64,000 nucleotides of DNA from Spirosoma foliorum (GTDB lineage: Bacteria > Bacteroidota > Bacteroidia > Cytophagales > Spirosomataceae). The stretch is taken from assembly GCF_014117325.1 (NCBI RefSeq), contig NZ_CP059732.1, positions 7,319,001-7,383,000 of the forward strand, in the 5' to 3' direction. Below, piece by piece: positions 28,088 to 36,448 of the stretch. Both the position numbers and the translations under genes were made by a program. The notes beneath the pieces were generated by a model. It saw only the letters and a list, made by a program, of their open reading frames with translations. It searched no databases and was not told the DNA's origin. The number at the start of each line of letters is the position of its first letter. The stretch's first letter is position 1.

Positions 28088-28810
28088 ATGAATCGAAAAG
28101 ACCTGCAAGAGAGCGGAGAGTTTCCTGTTTTTTCAATCCCAGACATGTTTGGGGCTTTAAATGAATTTGAAAAGAAACATGCTCCTCATAAAGCTTACTA
28201 TTCTGGCCACCTAGATTTATTAAAAAGAGGGGGCCGCGTGTCCGTGGTCGGAAGCCGAAAACCTACGCATAATGGAATAAGGAGAGCTGAGATTGTTTCA
28301 AGACGTTTAATTGAACATGGTATTACTATAGTAAGCGGACTTGCTGAAGGAATTGACACTGTTGCTCACCAAGCTGCATTAAAGTATAATGGTAGTACAA
28401 TAGCTGTTCTAGGAACTCCTCTGAACAGTCCTTACCCAAAATCAAACCAGGAACTCTTTGAAATCTTAGCTTGTGAGCAGTTGGTTATCTCGCAGTTTCC
28501 CTCACTCACCCCTTTTCAGCCCAAAAACTTCCCGATCCGTAACCGGACTATGGCCTTGATCAGTCATGCAACCATAGTTATTGAAGCCTCTGAAAAAAGT
28601 GGAACCGTTCATCAAGGCTGGGAAGCCTTAAGACTTGGAAGGCCACTATATTTATTAGAAAACCTTGTTAAAGAAGGAAATTTATCGTGGGCTAAGGAAA
28701 TGTTAAAATACGGCGCTCAATTGCTATCGAAAGACAACTTTGAGGATTTATTTTACACCATACCTTCAGGCCTAATTGATGCAGAACGCTACTCAGATTT
28801 CCCCGCTTAA
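28088..28810 (+). CDS. DprA/SLOG-domain protein (ShosA-like)
   Basis: 240 residues forming one DprA-type Rossmann domain: 'VVGSRKP' (residues 53-59), 'SGLAEGID' (83-90), 'FPIRNRTMA' (148-156) and 'EASEKSGTVHQGWEAL' near residue 170. It lacks the C-terminal winged helix of competence DprA. It overlaps the next gene, a phosphoribosyltransferase, by about 30 bp. This DprA plus phosphoribosyltransferase pairing matches the ShosTA toxin-antitoxin/anti-phage system, where the DprA-like protein is the antitoxin. The assignment to ShosTA is from memory of domain content. Confidence 0.75.
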   Translation: MNRKDLQESGEFPVFSIPDMFGALNEFEKKHAPHKAYYSGHLDLLKRGGRVSVVGSRKPTHNGIRRAEIVSRRLIEHGITIVSGLAEGIDTVAHQAALKYNGSTIAVLGTPLNSPYPKSNQELFEILACEQLVISQFPSLTPFQPKNFPIRNRTMALISHATIVIEASEKSGTVHQGWEALRLGRPLYLLENLVKEGNLSWAKEMLKYGAQLLSKDNFEDLFYTIPSGLIDAERYSDFPA

Positions 28811-29429
28811 CTATGCGACAGTAGCCAATTATTCTCCAAAGGGAAATTCTAAGGTATCAAGAGACTCAAGAGATGCTTGTTTCAGGCTTAAAAATGGAAA
28901 CGCAGAAGCACTGAGGAGATTTGCTAACTATCTGAAGGGTCAATTTGAAGGAACAGACATTTTTAATGACTTCTTTGGCGATAACGTTGTGCTTGTTCCG
29001 GTTCCAAGAAGTTCTCTTTTAGTAGCAGGGGGGCTATGGCCCTCTAAATTGATTGCCGATGAGCTTGTCGATGTTGGTCTTGCTGGAAGAGTTGAGCCTT
29101 ACTTAGAGCGAGTTCACCCAATAAAAAAGTCTTCCATCTCATCGCCCGGGAACCGCCCAACGGTTGAAGATCAATATAAAAGCTTATTTGTAAGAGAGTT
29201 GGAGGTTGTACCTCCAGAACGGATAACATTAATAGATGATGTTTTAACCAAGGGAAGGACATCTTTCGCTTGTGCGCTTCGTCTTGCAGAAGCTTTCCCA
29301 GATACACCAATAAGGGTATTTGCATCTATTCGGACGCAAGGGCTTACGCATGATATTACTCAGTTTATCGAGCTAGCCATTGGCGATATCACGTTTGACG
29401 GCAATGCTGATGTAAACAGACATCCATAA
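28779..29429 (+). CDS. ComF-like phosphoribosyltransferase (ShosT-like)
   Basis: 216 residues from the ATG at 28779. Family marks are 'VVLVPVPRSS' at residues 70-79 and the PRPP loop 'LIDDVLTKGRT' at 151-161. The N-terminal zinc finger of competence ComF is missing. It overlaps the DprA-like gene, so the two proteins are made together. In ShosTA-type systems the phosphoribosyltransferase is the toxin acting on nucleotide metabolism. No direct evidence of toxicity is available here. Confidence 0.75.
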   Translation: MQNATQISPLNYATVANYSPKGNSKVSRDSRDACFRLKNGNAEALRRFANYLKGQFEGTDIFNDFFGDNVVLVPVPRSSLLVAGGLWPSKLIADELVDVGLAGRVEPYLERVHPIKKSSISSPGNRPTVEDQYKSLFVRELEVVPPERITLIDDVLTKGRTSFACALRLAEAFPDTPIRVFASIRTQGLTHDITQFIELAIGDITFDGNADVNRHP

Positions 29430-29538
29430 TCGAAGATTCGTAAACGGGAGGGTGTCATAGGTTAGGCTAATCCCTCTAACACTTGCCATAACGGACGTAA
29501 TGGTTTTGTAAAAGATCAATATAATTAATCCACAAACA

Positions 29539-30243
29539 ATGAAACAATACGAAGTATATGATGCCATTTTGGATCTCATATTAGATAAGGCAAATACAAC
29601 GGCTAATAATATAAAACACTTTTTGCCGGACTTCCCCGAAAAGGATTTAGCACGAATTGAGTTGATGCTAGATGACATGTATAATCTAGCGCCCAAGGCT
29701 TTCAATCGAAAGTCCATCCGTGGTACAAATATTATGTTGATTCGTACAAGTTTCACGCATATTTTAAAAGAGGATGGTGGTTTTCGCCCATATCTAGAAG
29801 CACGAGAAGCAAAGCGACCGATTCAGAAAGTTGTTTTTCAGACCTCAACTGATGGTGACCCCCTCAAAGATTTGCATCCGCAAGTCCGAGCGGCCGCTTC
29901 AGAATTGTTTCGAAATGGTCATTTTGCCGACGCCATTTTTAGGGCCTATACAGCTTTAAATATAGCGGTTAAGCAAAAGACAGGCCTCAAAGCGGACAAT
30001 ACACCGCTAATGCAATCAGCTTTTTCGTTTAAAAATCCTTATCTGATTGTAGGTGATAATGAGGATGAGCAACAGGGATTCATGTTTCTTTTTGCCGGAG
30101 CAATGCTAGGTATTCGAAATCCCAAAGCACACTTGAACGTTGAGCAGAACGATCCACAACGTACGCTGGAATGGCTATCATTTGCAAGTGTCTTGTTTAG
30201 AATATTGGACGAGTCCCAGCCCAATCCCAACCGTACAGCCTGA
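29539..30243 (+). CDS. TIGR02391/Ymh-type, HEPN-like protein
   Basis: 234 residues. The C-terminal half matches the TIGR02391 family: 'HPQVRAAASELFRNGHFADA' near residues 113-132 and 'GIRNPKAH' at 191-198. The last contains Arg193-x4-His198, the HEPN RNase-type R-x4-6-H motif. Such proteins are common in defence islands and next to restriction-modification genes. It follows the DprA/phosphoribosyltransferase pair on the same strand by 109 bp. Confidence 0.7.
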   Translation: MKQYEVYDAILDLILDKANTTANNIKHFLPDFPEKDLARIELMLDDMYNLAPKAFNRKSIRGTNIMLIRTSFTHILKEDGGFRPYLEAREAKRPIQKVVFQTSTDGDPLKDLHPQVRAAASELFRNGHFADAIFRAYTALNIAVKQKTGLKADNTPLMQSAFSFKNPYLIVGDNEDEQQGFMFLFAGAMLGIRNPKAHLNVEQNDPQRTLEWLSFASVLFRILDESQPNPNRTA

Positions 30244-30305
30244 ATCAGTATATAATCAATCCCCGTTGAATAGGATGGAAGGGTTATATACAAATAATCG
30301 ACCAT

Positions 30306-30395
30306 CTCAATGCTGCAGGCTTTACTACCGCTATGGGATGCGAGTTCCACCCGATACAGGTACGGCGAATACTTGAGCGTGTTGGAGTTGAGTAG
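30306..30395 (+). pseudogene. Decayed 3' fragment of a serine recombinase
   Basis: Thirty codons up to a TAG read 'LNAAGFTTAMGCEFHPIQV', then a short basic tail. This aligns with the tail of the intact recombinase ('LNSAGFTTARGCEFQATQV'). No upstream part of the gene remains. It marks a recombination boundary after the cassette 28.1-30.2 kb. Confidence 0.8.
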
Positions 30396-30461
30396 TTTTG
30401 TGAGGCTTTGGGGTTCTGGTAATAAGGTTAATCAAGACCAAAATATAAAACGTAATACCTT

Positions 30462-30965
30462 ATGAAAGAAGAACTTGATGCCTCAAGATCTATCATTGAC
30501 TCGATCCCCTTTAATGTTTGGTCTATACTATCCTCTCTTCTTATCCTAACCTGCTCTTGGTTAGTGGCAATTTATCTAATCGTCCCTGGCTTCTTCCATG
30601 CAACGCCCATATATATCTATATTATAACTGGATTTGTACTTGCCTCGTTATGGTATACTGCTACTTTTACATTTGCGATATTACAGTTTACGGATAGTAT
30701 TGACGGCAGTAGATATGGGCCAAGAGATATAGATAAATTGGGAGTAGAATTGGGGATAGCAAGTAGCAAAGGCTGGCTGATATTCTATTCGACTGTGGCT
30801 TTCTGCTCCTTTTGGTTTGTTGGCCTTACTACTTTTGTTTGGTATGTTGCCCAATGGAGATTCCGTTACTTGGTAGCGGCAGACTTTTTAGTCCTAGGAA
30901 TATTATTCGTTCCGCATTTTATTTATATAGTACCTGCCGAAGCTCAAACCCTTGACAAAAAATAA
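30462..30965 (+). CDS. Membrane protein with four predicted helices
   Basis: 167 residues with hydrophobic segments near residues 17-45, 49-72, 102-130 and 135-158. I do not recognise the family. Its place between the HEPN-like and DUF5677-like genes suggests a membrane effector or accessory protein of the island. Confidence 0.6.
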   Translation: MKEELDASRSIIDSIPFNVWSILSSLLILTCSWLVAIYLIVPGFFHATPIYIYIITGFVLASLWYTATFTFAILQFTDSIDGSRYGPRDIDKLGVELGIASSKGWLIFYSTVAFCSFWFVGLTTFVWYVAQWRFRYLVAADFLVLGILFVPHFIYIVPAEAQTLDKK

Positions 30966-31087
30966 CACTAAACAAGAAATAAAATTAATCTGCGCTGAAG
31001 GGTAAAATTATTTCTACTACGCAAAAAGATAGCGCAGTAGGCATTAACCTTTGTGGCTATTAATTTATAACCAAACCAAATGTGGCT

Positions 31088-32017
31088 ATGTATAGCGCGA
31101 TTGACGATATTATTCCAAGAGAAATGGATCCAACGGTTAAAGACCTGATGGAGAAATTAAACATTGTACTTGACCGATTTGTCGATTTTGGTTCTAACAT
31201 CTTAAAATGGGACACAGAAGTAAAGCGGGTTGAAGCCTATAATACACCGGTCATAATGTCCTTCCGACATTTTCTAGAATTGGTTGATTCAATATCTGTT
31301 CAAGTTAAGCAATCATCGATTGACCCTTGCAAGTTGCAACTGAGGGCAATGCTGGAAACTTACTTTAGCCTATCATATATGCTTGAAACGGATACTGATA
31401 AAAGGGGTATGGCTTTTTTAGTATGGCATTTGCATAAACAGATTAAGGATTTAACGAGAACAGATGAAGATTCTGAGATGGGGAAGCAGTTAAGGGCGAA
31501 GCTTAGAAAAGATCGTCATACCCAAAGCTTGGTTATACCTACCGATCCTAATGCGCAAAAAAAAATTGCCGCAATAGAAGCATTATTGCAGAAACCTATT
31601 TATCAGGAGGCAGAGCAGGAATATCAGCGATTAAGGGCGGCAAAGGAAAAGGACCCTGCTTGGTATAGGTTCTACGAAGGCCCAAAAAATATCGTAGAAA
31701 TGGCCGAACATCTGGATTATATGGGATTATATGATGTGATATATCGCAGGTGGTCAGGTCCAATTCATGGGACCGATGTTATTACAGGTAAGGCAAGTAT
31801 TGCCGATGATGGGTCTGCCGAAATATACCAAATAAGGTTTTTTGGAAATGTACAGGAAGTGGCTCAGTGGGCTCTTAACTTATCCCTGTTGATGTATGAA
31901 TATTACATTGACAAGCGAATTCCGGATAAGAAAAAAGACTACCTAGATTGGTATATGACTGTCCGGGAGCATTATATCAGAATAACCGGTAAAGAGCCAC
32001 TGATCAACGTAACCTAG
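31088..32017 (+). CDS. DUF5677-like protein
   Basis: About 309 soluble, mainly helical residues. The block 'QLRAMLETYFSLSYMLETD' near residue 85 and 'YRRWSGPIHGTDVI' near residue 220 match my memory of DUF5677, a family found often in defence loci; the conserved Arg and His recall HEPN folds. I start at ATG 31088. A bidirectional terminator follows. Confidence 0.6.
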   Translation: MYSAIDDIIPREMDPTVKDLMEKLNIVLDRFVDFGSNILKWDTEVKRVEAYNTPVIMSFRHFLELVDSISVQVKQSSIDPCKLQLRAMLETYFSLSYMLETDTDKRGMAFLVWHLHKQIKDLTRTDEDSEMGKQLRAKLRKDRHTQSLVIPTDPNAQKKIAAIEALLQKPIYQEAEQEYQRLRAAKEKDPAWYRFYEGPKNIVEMAEHLDYMGLYDVIYRRWSGPIHGTDVITGKASIADDGSAEIYQIRFFGNVQEVAQWALNLSLLMYEYYIDKRIPDKKKDYLDWYMTVREHYIRITGKEPLINVT

Positions 32018-32048
32018 GGTAGTACTATAAACTCATCTTACTGGCAAT

Positions 32049-32080
32049 AAAAGCCCCTTCCACCCGATTGGGGCTTTTTT
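32049..32080. terminator. Bidirectional terminator between converging genes
   Basis: The stem AAAAGCCCC...GGGGCTTTT has A/T runs on both sides, between the DUF5677-like gene and the small minus-strand gene. Confidence 0.85.
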
Positions 32081-32276
32081 AATTCATCACTTGCAACTTC
32101 TCTCGTATAAGCCGCAGCGTTTTGATGCTCGTCTTATTGCCATTCTGGGCATTCCTCATCGCCAGATCCACGCAGTGTCGCAAGTTACAAGTCTTCGCCC
32201 AGCGGGAAATTATAAACGGCGTTTCAGGAAGGTGGCGGAATTTAAAATAGCTGAGTAGGTCGTTGATCTCGTTCAT
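32079..32276 (-). CDS. Hypothetical protein, 65 residues
   Basis: Unrecognised small basic protein ('MNEINDLLSYFKFRHLPETP'). The start at ATG 32276 is chosen over a TTG three codons upstream. It is downstream of the UmuDC operon by about 65 bp and may be its last gene. Its stop lies in the terminator T-run. Confidence 0.45.
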   Translation of the reverse strand: MNEINDLLSYFKFRHLPETPFIISRWAKTCNLRHCVDLAMRNAQNGNKTSIKTLRLIREKLQVMN

Positions 32277-32342
32277 GCTCACCAATATAAATCATGGGTA
32301 CTTATTGGTAACTTATAGGAAGCTAAATTTTGTAAACGGTAG

Positions 32343-32543
32343 CTATTGAGTTGCGTCCGCTAGTTTCTTCACCCGCTCCGGTGATACATTCTTGACTTCT
32401 CCTGTTCCGGCTAGTTTCACTGAAATGCGCCCGCTTTTAGTCCAATACAACACGGTGCCCTTTTGCGAATAGCGATAGAAGCCATTCGCCCATACTTCCA
32501 CGCTGACCCGGTCGCCGGGTGAGATAACAGGATTCATAGCCAT
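32343..32543 (-). CDS. Small SH3-like hypothetical protein
   Basis: 66 residues with strand-rich pattern 'GDRVSVEVWANGFYRYSQKG', as in KOW/SH3-type small domains. It begins 4 bp after umuC, so it is probably the third gene of the umuDC operon. Its role is unknown. Confidence 0.6.
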   Translation of the reverse strand: MAMNPVISPGDRVSVEVWANGFYRYSQKGTVLYWTKSGRISVKLAGTGEVKNVSPERVKKLADATQ

Positions 32544-32547
32544 AGCC

Positions 32548-33831
32548 TTACTTGACTTCCAGTATATCTTCCCAACGCGTGGTGTAGCGCGGTGATAGGT
32601 ACTTCTGTTTCATTGGCCACTCGGGATTGTACATTTGGGAGGCCATGCGCAGCGTGTCGTGACCGTAGCGTTTGTTGACTTTGTCCATCACTTGCGAAAG
32701 CCGGATCAAGCGCTCATCTGGCCCTTTCGTAAACACCCCCACCTGGCGGTAGTCAGCAGGCACCAGGTCTGTTAGCATAATCCCCACCCGCAGATAGTTA
32801 TAGCCAAATTTGAAGATGGCTTTCACCCCGGATTCAGCGTACCTGATAATCTCCAGTGTCGAACTGGTTGGATGAGGTAAACGGACCGTAACACTGGTAC
32901 TATACTGCTTGGCGGGCAATCCATTGCCAGGTGTTCTTCGGTGTGGATCGGTTCGAAGCCAAACGGTAACCGCCCCACAAAGCGATTCCTGCTTTCGTAG
33001 TTTTTCGCAAACCCTGGATAGGTGCGTAGTCAGGGCATCAAGGATATTGTCCAGATCGGGAATGACTTTACCAAAGCCGGGCTCTGTGCAGATTGATTTT
33101 CTAGGCGGTTGATTGACCTCCAACAGCTTACAGCTGAGCCCCCGCAATTCGTGTACTAACCGCAGGCCGTTTACCGTCATGGCGCCACGAATCCAATCAT
33201 CATTGACATCACGCAATTGATAAGCGGTTCGAATGCCCTCTCGTTTGAGTTTACTGGCCGACCGGCCACCAACACCCCATAACTCCTCGACCGGAAAACC
33301 CCATAGAGCTTCATCAATATCTGCCTGCGTTTCCAGCACACAGACCCCATGGCATTCGGGCTTTATCTTAGCCAGTCGATTCGCCACTTTGGCCAATGTT
33401 TTAGTGGGACCTACCCCCACGCCGACTGGAAGTCGTAGCCACTGCCTGATAGAGGTCCGTATGGCCTGCCCCAACCCTTTGTAGGTTGGATAGACACCCG
33501 TGTAGTCTTCCAGTTGGAGAAACGCTTCATCAATACTGTACACTTCGACATCGGGAGCAAACTGGGTGAGTACGCTCATCATTCGCGCCGAAATATCCCC
33601 GTATAGTTCGTAGTTCGATGAGAATACGACTACCTGCTTCTCATTCACTAATTCCTTCGTCTCGAAGAACGCTTGCCCCATTTTGATGCCCAACTCCTTG
33701 GCTTCTTTGCTGCGGGCAACCACATTGCCGTCCCGATTACTGAGCACGATGATCGGTTTGCCTTCCAGATCGGGCCTAAAAATCTGGTGGCAACTGGCAT
33801 AGAACGAGTTGGCATCAACGAGGGCGACCAT
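32548..33831 (-). CDS. umuC: Y-family DNA polymerase UmuC
   Basis: 427 residues, the usual UmuC length. The palm has 'MVALVDANSFYASCHQIFRP' with the first metal-binding Asp, and 'YSIDEAFLQLEDY' near residue 98 with the catalytic Asp-Glu. A helix-hairpin-helix ('LWGVGGRSASKLKREGI') and little-finger domain follow. It copies damaged DNA with low fidelity when complexed with cut UmuD. It overlaps umuD by 17 bp. Element-borne copies are common and may raise mutation after DNA damage. Confidence 0.95.
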   Translation of the reverse strand: MVALVDANSFYASCHQIFRPDLEGKPIIVLSNRDGNVVARSKEAKELGIKMGQAFFETKELVNEKQVVVFSSNYELYGDISARMMSVLTQFAPDVEVYSIDEAFLQLEDYTGVYPTYKGLGQAIRTSIRQWLRLPVGVGVGPTKTLAKVANRLAKIKPECHGVCVLETQADIDEALWGFPVEELWGVGGRSASKLKREGIRTAYQLRDVNDDWIRGAMTVNGLRLVHELRGLSCKLLEVNQPPRKSICTEPGFGKVIPDLDNILDALTTHLSRVCEKLRKQESLCGAVTVWLRTDPHRRTPGNGLPAKQYSTSVTVRLPHPTSSTLEIIRYAESGVKAIFKFGYNYLRVGIMLTDLVPADYRQVGVFTKGPDERLIRLSQVMDKVNKRYGHDTLRMASQMYNPEWPMKQKYLSPRYTTRWEDILEVK

Positions 33832-34285
33832 ACCGAGGAGGTTTTGATACGATGTAGGTTACCTCGCCCAGCACGCTGATCTTGTCTCGATCGGGATGCA
33901 GATAAATCGGAGCATATTTCTCGTTGCTGGATTCAAGCATGATCATTGGATTCTTATCGATATAACGCTTCACACACCAACCCTCATTGACCCAGATGAC
34001 AATAACCATCCCCGTCTCAATGGGCCTGGTGGAATCCACAACCAGGATTGAACCAGGGAAAATGTAGTCCCCCAGCATCGATTCCCCCTTAGCCCTGACG
34101 AAATAGGTACAGTCGATATGAGGGACGCATAAATCCTGGAGATTCAGCCGTTCCCGGATATAATTATCGGCCGGATTGGCGAATCCTGCCGATACGGCGA
34201 TATCAAAGTAGGGTATGTCTTTGCGTCGGGTGGGGTCAACCAGGAAAATGTCTTCGGGAGGAATAAAGTCAATGGTTTCAATCAT
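33815..34285 (-). CDS. umuD: UmuD-like S24 self-cleaving protein
   Basis: 156 residues from the ATG at 34285. The cleavage site Ala33-Gly34 ('VSAGFANPADNY'), nucleophile Ser69 ('GESMLGD') and Lys106 ('VKRY') are all present with the spacing of E. coli UmuD. There is no HTH, so it is not a LexA repressor. RecA-stimulated self-cutting would activate the polymerase. A TTG at 34306 is a possible alternative start. Confidence 0.92.
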   Translation of the reverse strand: MIETIDFIPPEDIFLVDPTRRKDIPYFDIAVSAGFANPADNYIRERLNLQDLCVPHIDCTYFVRAKGESMLGDYIFPGSILVVDSTRPIETGMVIVIWVNEGWCVKRYIDKNPMIMLESSNEKYAPIYLHPDRDKISVLGEVTYIVSKPPRYGRPR

Positions 34286-34431
34286 ATAGCGGTGTCTAAA
34301 AGTCAACGAATCGCTATAATAGAGTTTTGCTATATATTATACAAGTCTCATACAATAAACTTCCTGTTCGGTCATTGATGAACAAGGGTGTTTTACGTAC
34401 GGTTGTAGCCTAATAAGCTAGCTTCTTTCTT

Positions 34432-34731
34432 ATGTGTAATCCCGAACCTGCTGCCAATTCGCCTATGGCTGAGTTGATGCTTTCTGAATCCAGGCTGCGA
34501 ACAATGACAACAGATGAGAAAACTGAATTGGTTAGTGAGGAGTTTACTCGCTTTCGGCAATTGCTTTGGGAGTACATCGAGTTGGCCGACGATCCTAATT
34601 CGTATGTGACTGCCTGGAATACAATAGATGTATTTGGCAAAGTGGCGCTGGCCGAGTACCAAGCAACAGGAAATCAGGAAGCGCTTGATCGAGTGAAGAA
34701 TACGGTCAAGGCGTCACTGGAATTAGTATAA
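34432..34731 (+). CDS. Hypothetical protein, 99 residues
   Basis: An acidic, helical protein ('MCNPEPAANSPMAELMLSES') that I do not recognise. It is divergent from umuD with about 145 bp between the starts. No signal peptide or membrane segment is seen. Confidence 0.5.
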   Translation: MCNPEPAANSPMAELMLSESRLRTMTTDEKTELVSEEFTRFRQLLWEYIELADDPNSYVTAWNTIDVFGKVALAEYQATGNQEALDRVKNTVKASLELV

Positions 34732-35102
34732 GAAAAGCCAGCCCCAAGGAGACTGACTTTTTAACAATCAACCTTTTAGGGATTTTCACCCACCGTGCCA
34801 ATTAGACGTAATTGGGCGGATTGGTCACATAAAAAAGCTAGTCCTAGAAGAACCGTCACAAGTACAGTGTTTGTACGAATAGCGTAACTACACGATGTAA
34901 GCAAGATTGATTACTTAGTTGTTTTTTGCTGAGGTAATACCTGTTTGGAAGAAGAATCACAGCTATAAAGCTATTAAATCGGCCCTTTAGGCATAAGTCG
35001 GAAACTTACCCTCTTTGTTTGGTTATGCCTAATAGTAATATGGAGGCCCACTTTACTTTTCCATAATGGTGACTAGCTACTCACACCTTCTCATTACTAT
35101 TT
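34732..35102. other. Intergenic, no gene seen
   Basis: About 370 bp of AT-rich DNA with no convincing frame. A weak stem-loop follows the stop of the preceding gene. Confidence 0.4.
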
Positions 35103-35579
35103 ATGGCAAAAACGAAACAGCCCACCGTTGATGAGCTTTTAGCTCAAATAGAATCACTAAAAAACGAACTCGCTCTCGAGAAGAAGATAAACCGAAAAAT
35201 ACTGGACCTACCGGAAGATGCCCCGGCCGAGGACATGCCAGCTAAAATTCGTTGGTCTACCGAGTGGATGCAGAACGAAACCGATCTGCACGAAGTAACT
35301 GATGGTGCCGTTACAGACGTTTACGACCAGAAAGTATTTAAATTGATACGGCTAAAGAATGGGCACGTATACATTAATCAACACAATGGCAAGGAGGTTG
35401 GCAAGATTCTGCAACCCTATAAGCAATTGAAAATCAAACTCAGCGAAGGTTCGTTCTTCATGCTCCTGGAGCTTATGCAATTTGCCGCCAAGGAATTCGA
35501 TAATAATCAAGAGGAAGTAGTAGCTAAATTGACTGGTGGCAAAGGGATCAAAATTAGACGTGCAATCAATGCCCTTTAA
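35103..35579 (+). CDS. Hypothetical protein, 158 residues
   Basis: It begins 'MAKTKQPTVDELLAQIESLK' with a short coiled coil over about residues 8-35, then a mixed alpha/beta part ending basic. I do not recognise it. A 29-codon frame at 36007 begins with a related sequence. It converges with the next gene and their stops overlap by 4 bp. Confidence 0.55.
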   Translation: MAKTKQPTVDELLAQIESLKNELALEKKINRKILDLPEDAPAEDMPAKIRWSTEWMQNETDLHEVTDGAVTDVYDQKVFKLIRLKNGHVYINQHNGKEVGKILQPYKQLKIKLSEGSFFMLLELMQFAAKEFDNNQEEVVAKLTGGKGIKIRRAINAL

Positions 35580-36001
35580 GATATGCCTTCGTTACGAAGC
35601 TCATTAACTATTTCCATCATGTCGTTGCCGGTCATTGGATTCTTTAGTTTTAACAATTTGTAATGTGCTTGCTCCAGGAAGGTGCTATACTGTCGAATTT
35701 CTTCTACAAGTGCAGCACTTCTTTCTGTTATACGTATTCGATGTCTCCCATCAAAGATGCCGAACCTTGTTGTAATACCGGTATCATAGGGGCCATAAAT
35801 AACGTCGCTAATTGATATGTTGACGTAAAGCCTGCCTGATGATATTACCCGCGTAGCGTTAGGCGGTAGAGATGGACTATTTGGCTTGAGGTAAATCTTA
35901 TGCTTAATGGCTGATCGTTCAGCCTGTAGTAGTAGTACATAGTTGTATGCTTTAACAGAAGGGTAAGACACAAGATCCCACACCGATAAATAATTATTCA
36001 T
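35576..36001 (-). CDS. Hypothetical protein, 141 residues
   Basis: Unrecognised soluble protein with a central beta region ('RLYVNISISDVIYGPYDTG') and a helical C-terminus. It is flanked by the coiled-coil gene and its truncated relative. Confidence 0.5.
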   Translation of the reverse strand: MNNYLSVWDLVSYPSVKAYNYVLLLQAERSAIKHKIYLKPNSPSLPPNATRVISSGRLYVNISISDVIYGPYDTGITTRFGIFDGRHRIRITERSAALVEEIRQYSTFLEQAHYKLLKLKNPMTGNDMMEIVNELRNEGIS

Positions 36002-36006
36002 ACTAA

Positions 36007-36096
36007 ATGGCTAAGTCTCAAGTACCTACTGTTGAGGAATTGCAGGAAAGAATAAAAGGGCTTGAAGAATACACAATTACATATATCTATACGTAA
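36007..36096 (+). pseudogene. 29-codon remnant related to the 35103 gene
   Basis: It reads 'MAKSQVPTVEELQERIKGLE' before a short unrelated tail and stop, against 'MAKTKQPTVDELLAQIESLK' at 35103. It is divergent from the 36001 gene with only 5 bp between starts. It is probably a truncated duplicate; a real small protein is possible. Confidence 0.5.
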
Positions 36097-36326
36097 TAAG
36101 CCAGCTTGCGCGACTCCCAATTATAAAGTTGTATATGCAACTTCTAAAACTTATCAATAGCGCTTAATATAACCTTTGATTTTTGGCTTACTGAGTAAAT
36201 GATTAATAAAGTGAGCAAAAAAGCAATATCCTTATAGGTGCTTTTAAAAGGGTTGCAAAACCCCTTATCACTGATCAATCACTGTTACCCAAATTGGTAG
36301 ATAGGACGCAAGGTTGAGTACATAAG

Positions 36327-36357
36327 TTATCAGCGTTGCAATTTGCAACGCTGATAA
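36327..36357. repeat. 31-bp near-perfect palindrome
   Basis: The arms TTATCAGCGTTGCAA and TTGCAACGCTGATAA (15 bp each) flank a single T. There is no T-run. It lies in a 350-bp gap downstream of the antirepressor gene. It may be an operator, a recombination or nicking site, or an RNA hairpin. A second pair of arms (36382-36390 and 36420-36428, AAAGCCTGA) nearby may be the antirepressor terminator. Confidence 0.8.
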
Positions 36358-36448
36358 TATACTTTCCAGTGTATATTTCATAAAGCCTGACCCCACCTAT
36401 TGTACTCAGAATAAGGGAATCAGGCTTTTACGCACTCTACACAACTAA

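Noticed and set aside
28088..29429. Ordinary competence genes dprA and comF
   Set aside because: The DprA winged helix and ComF zinc finger are absent, and the genes overlap within a mobile element, unlike chromosomal competence genes.
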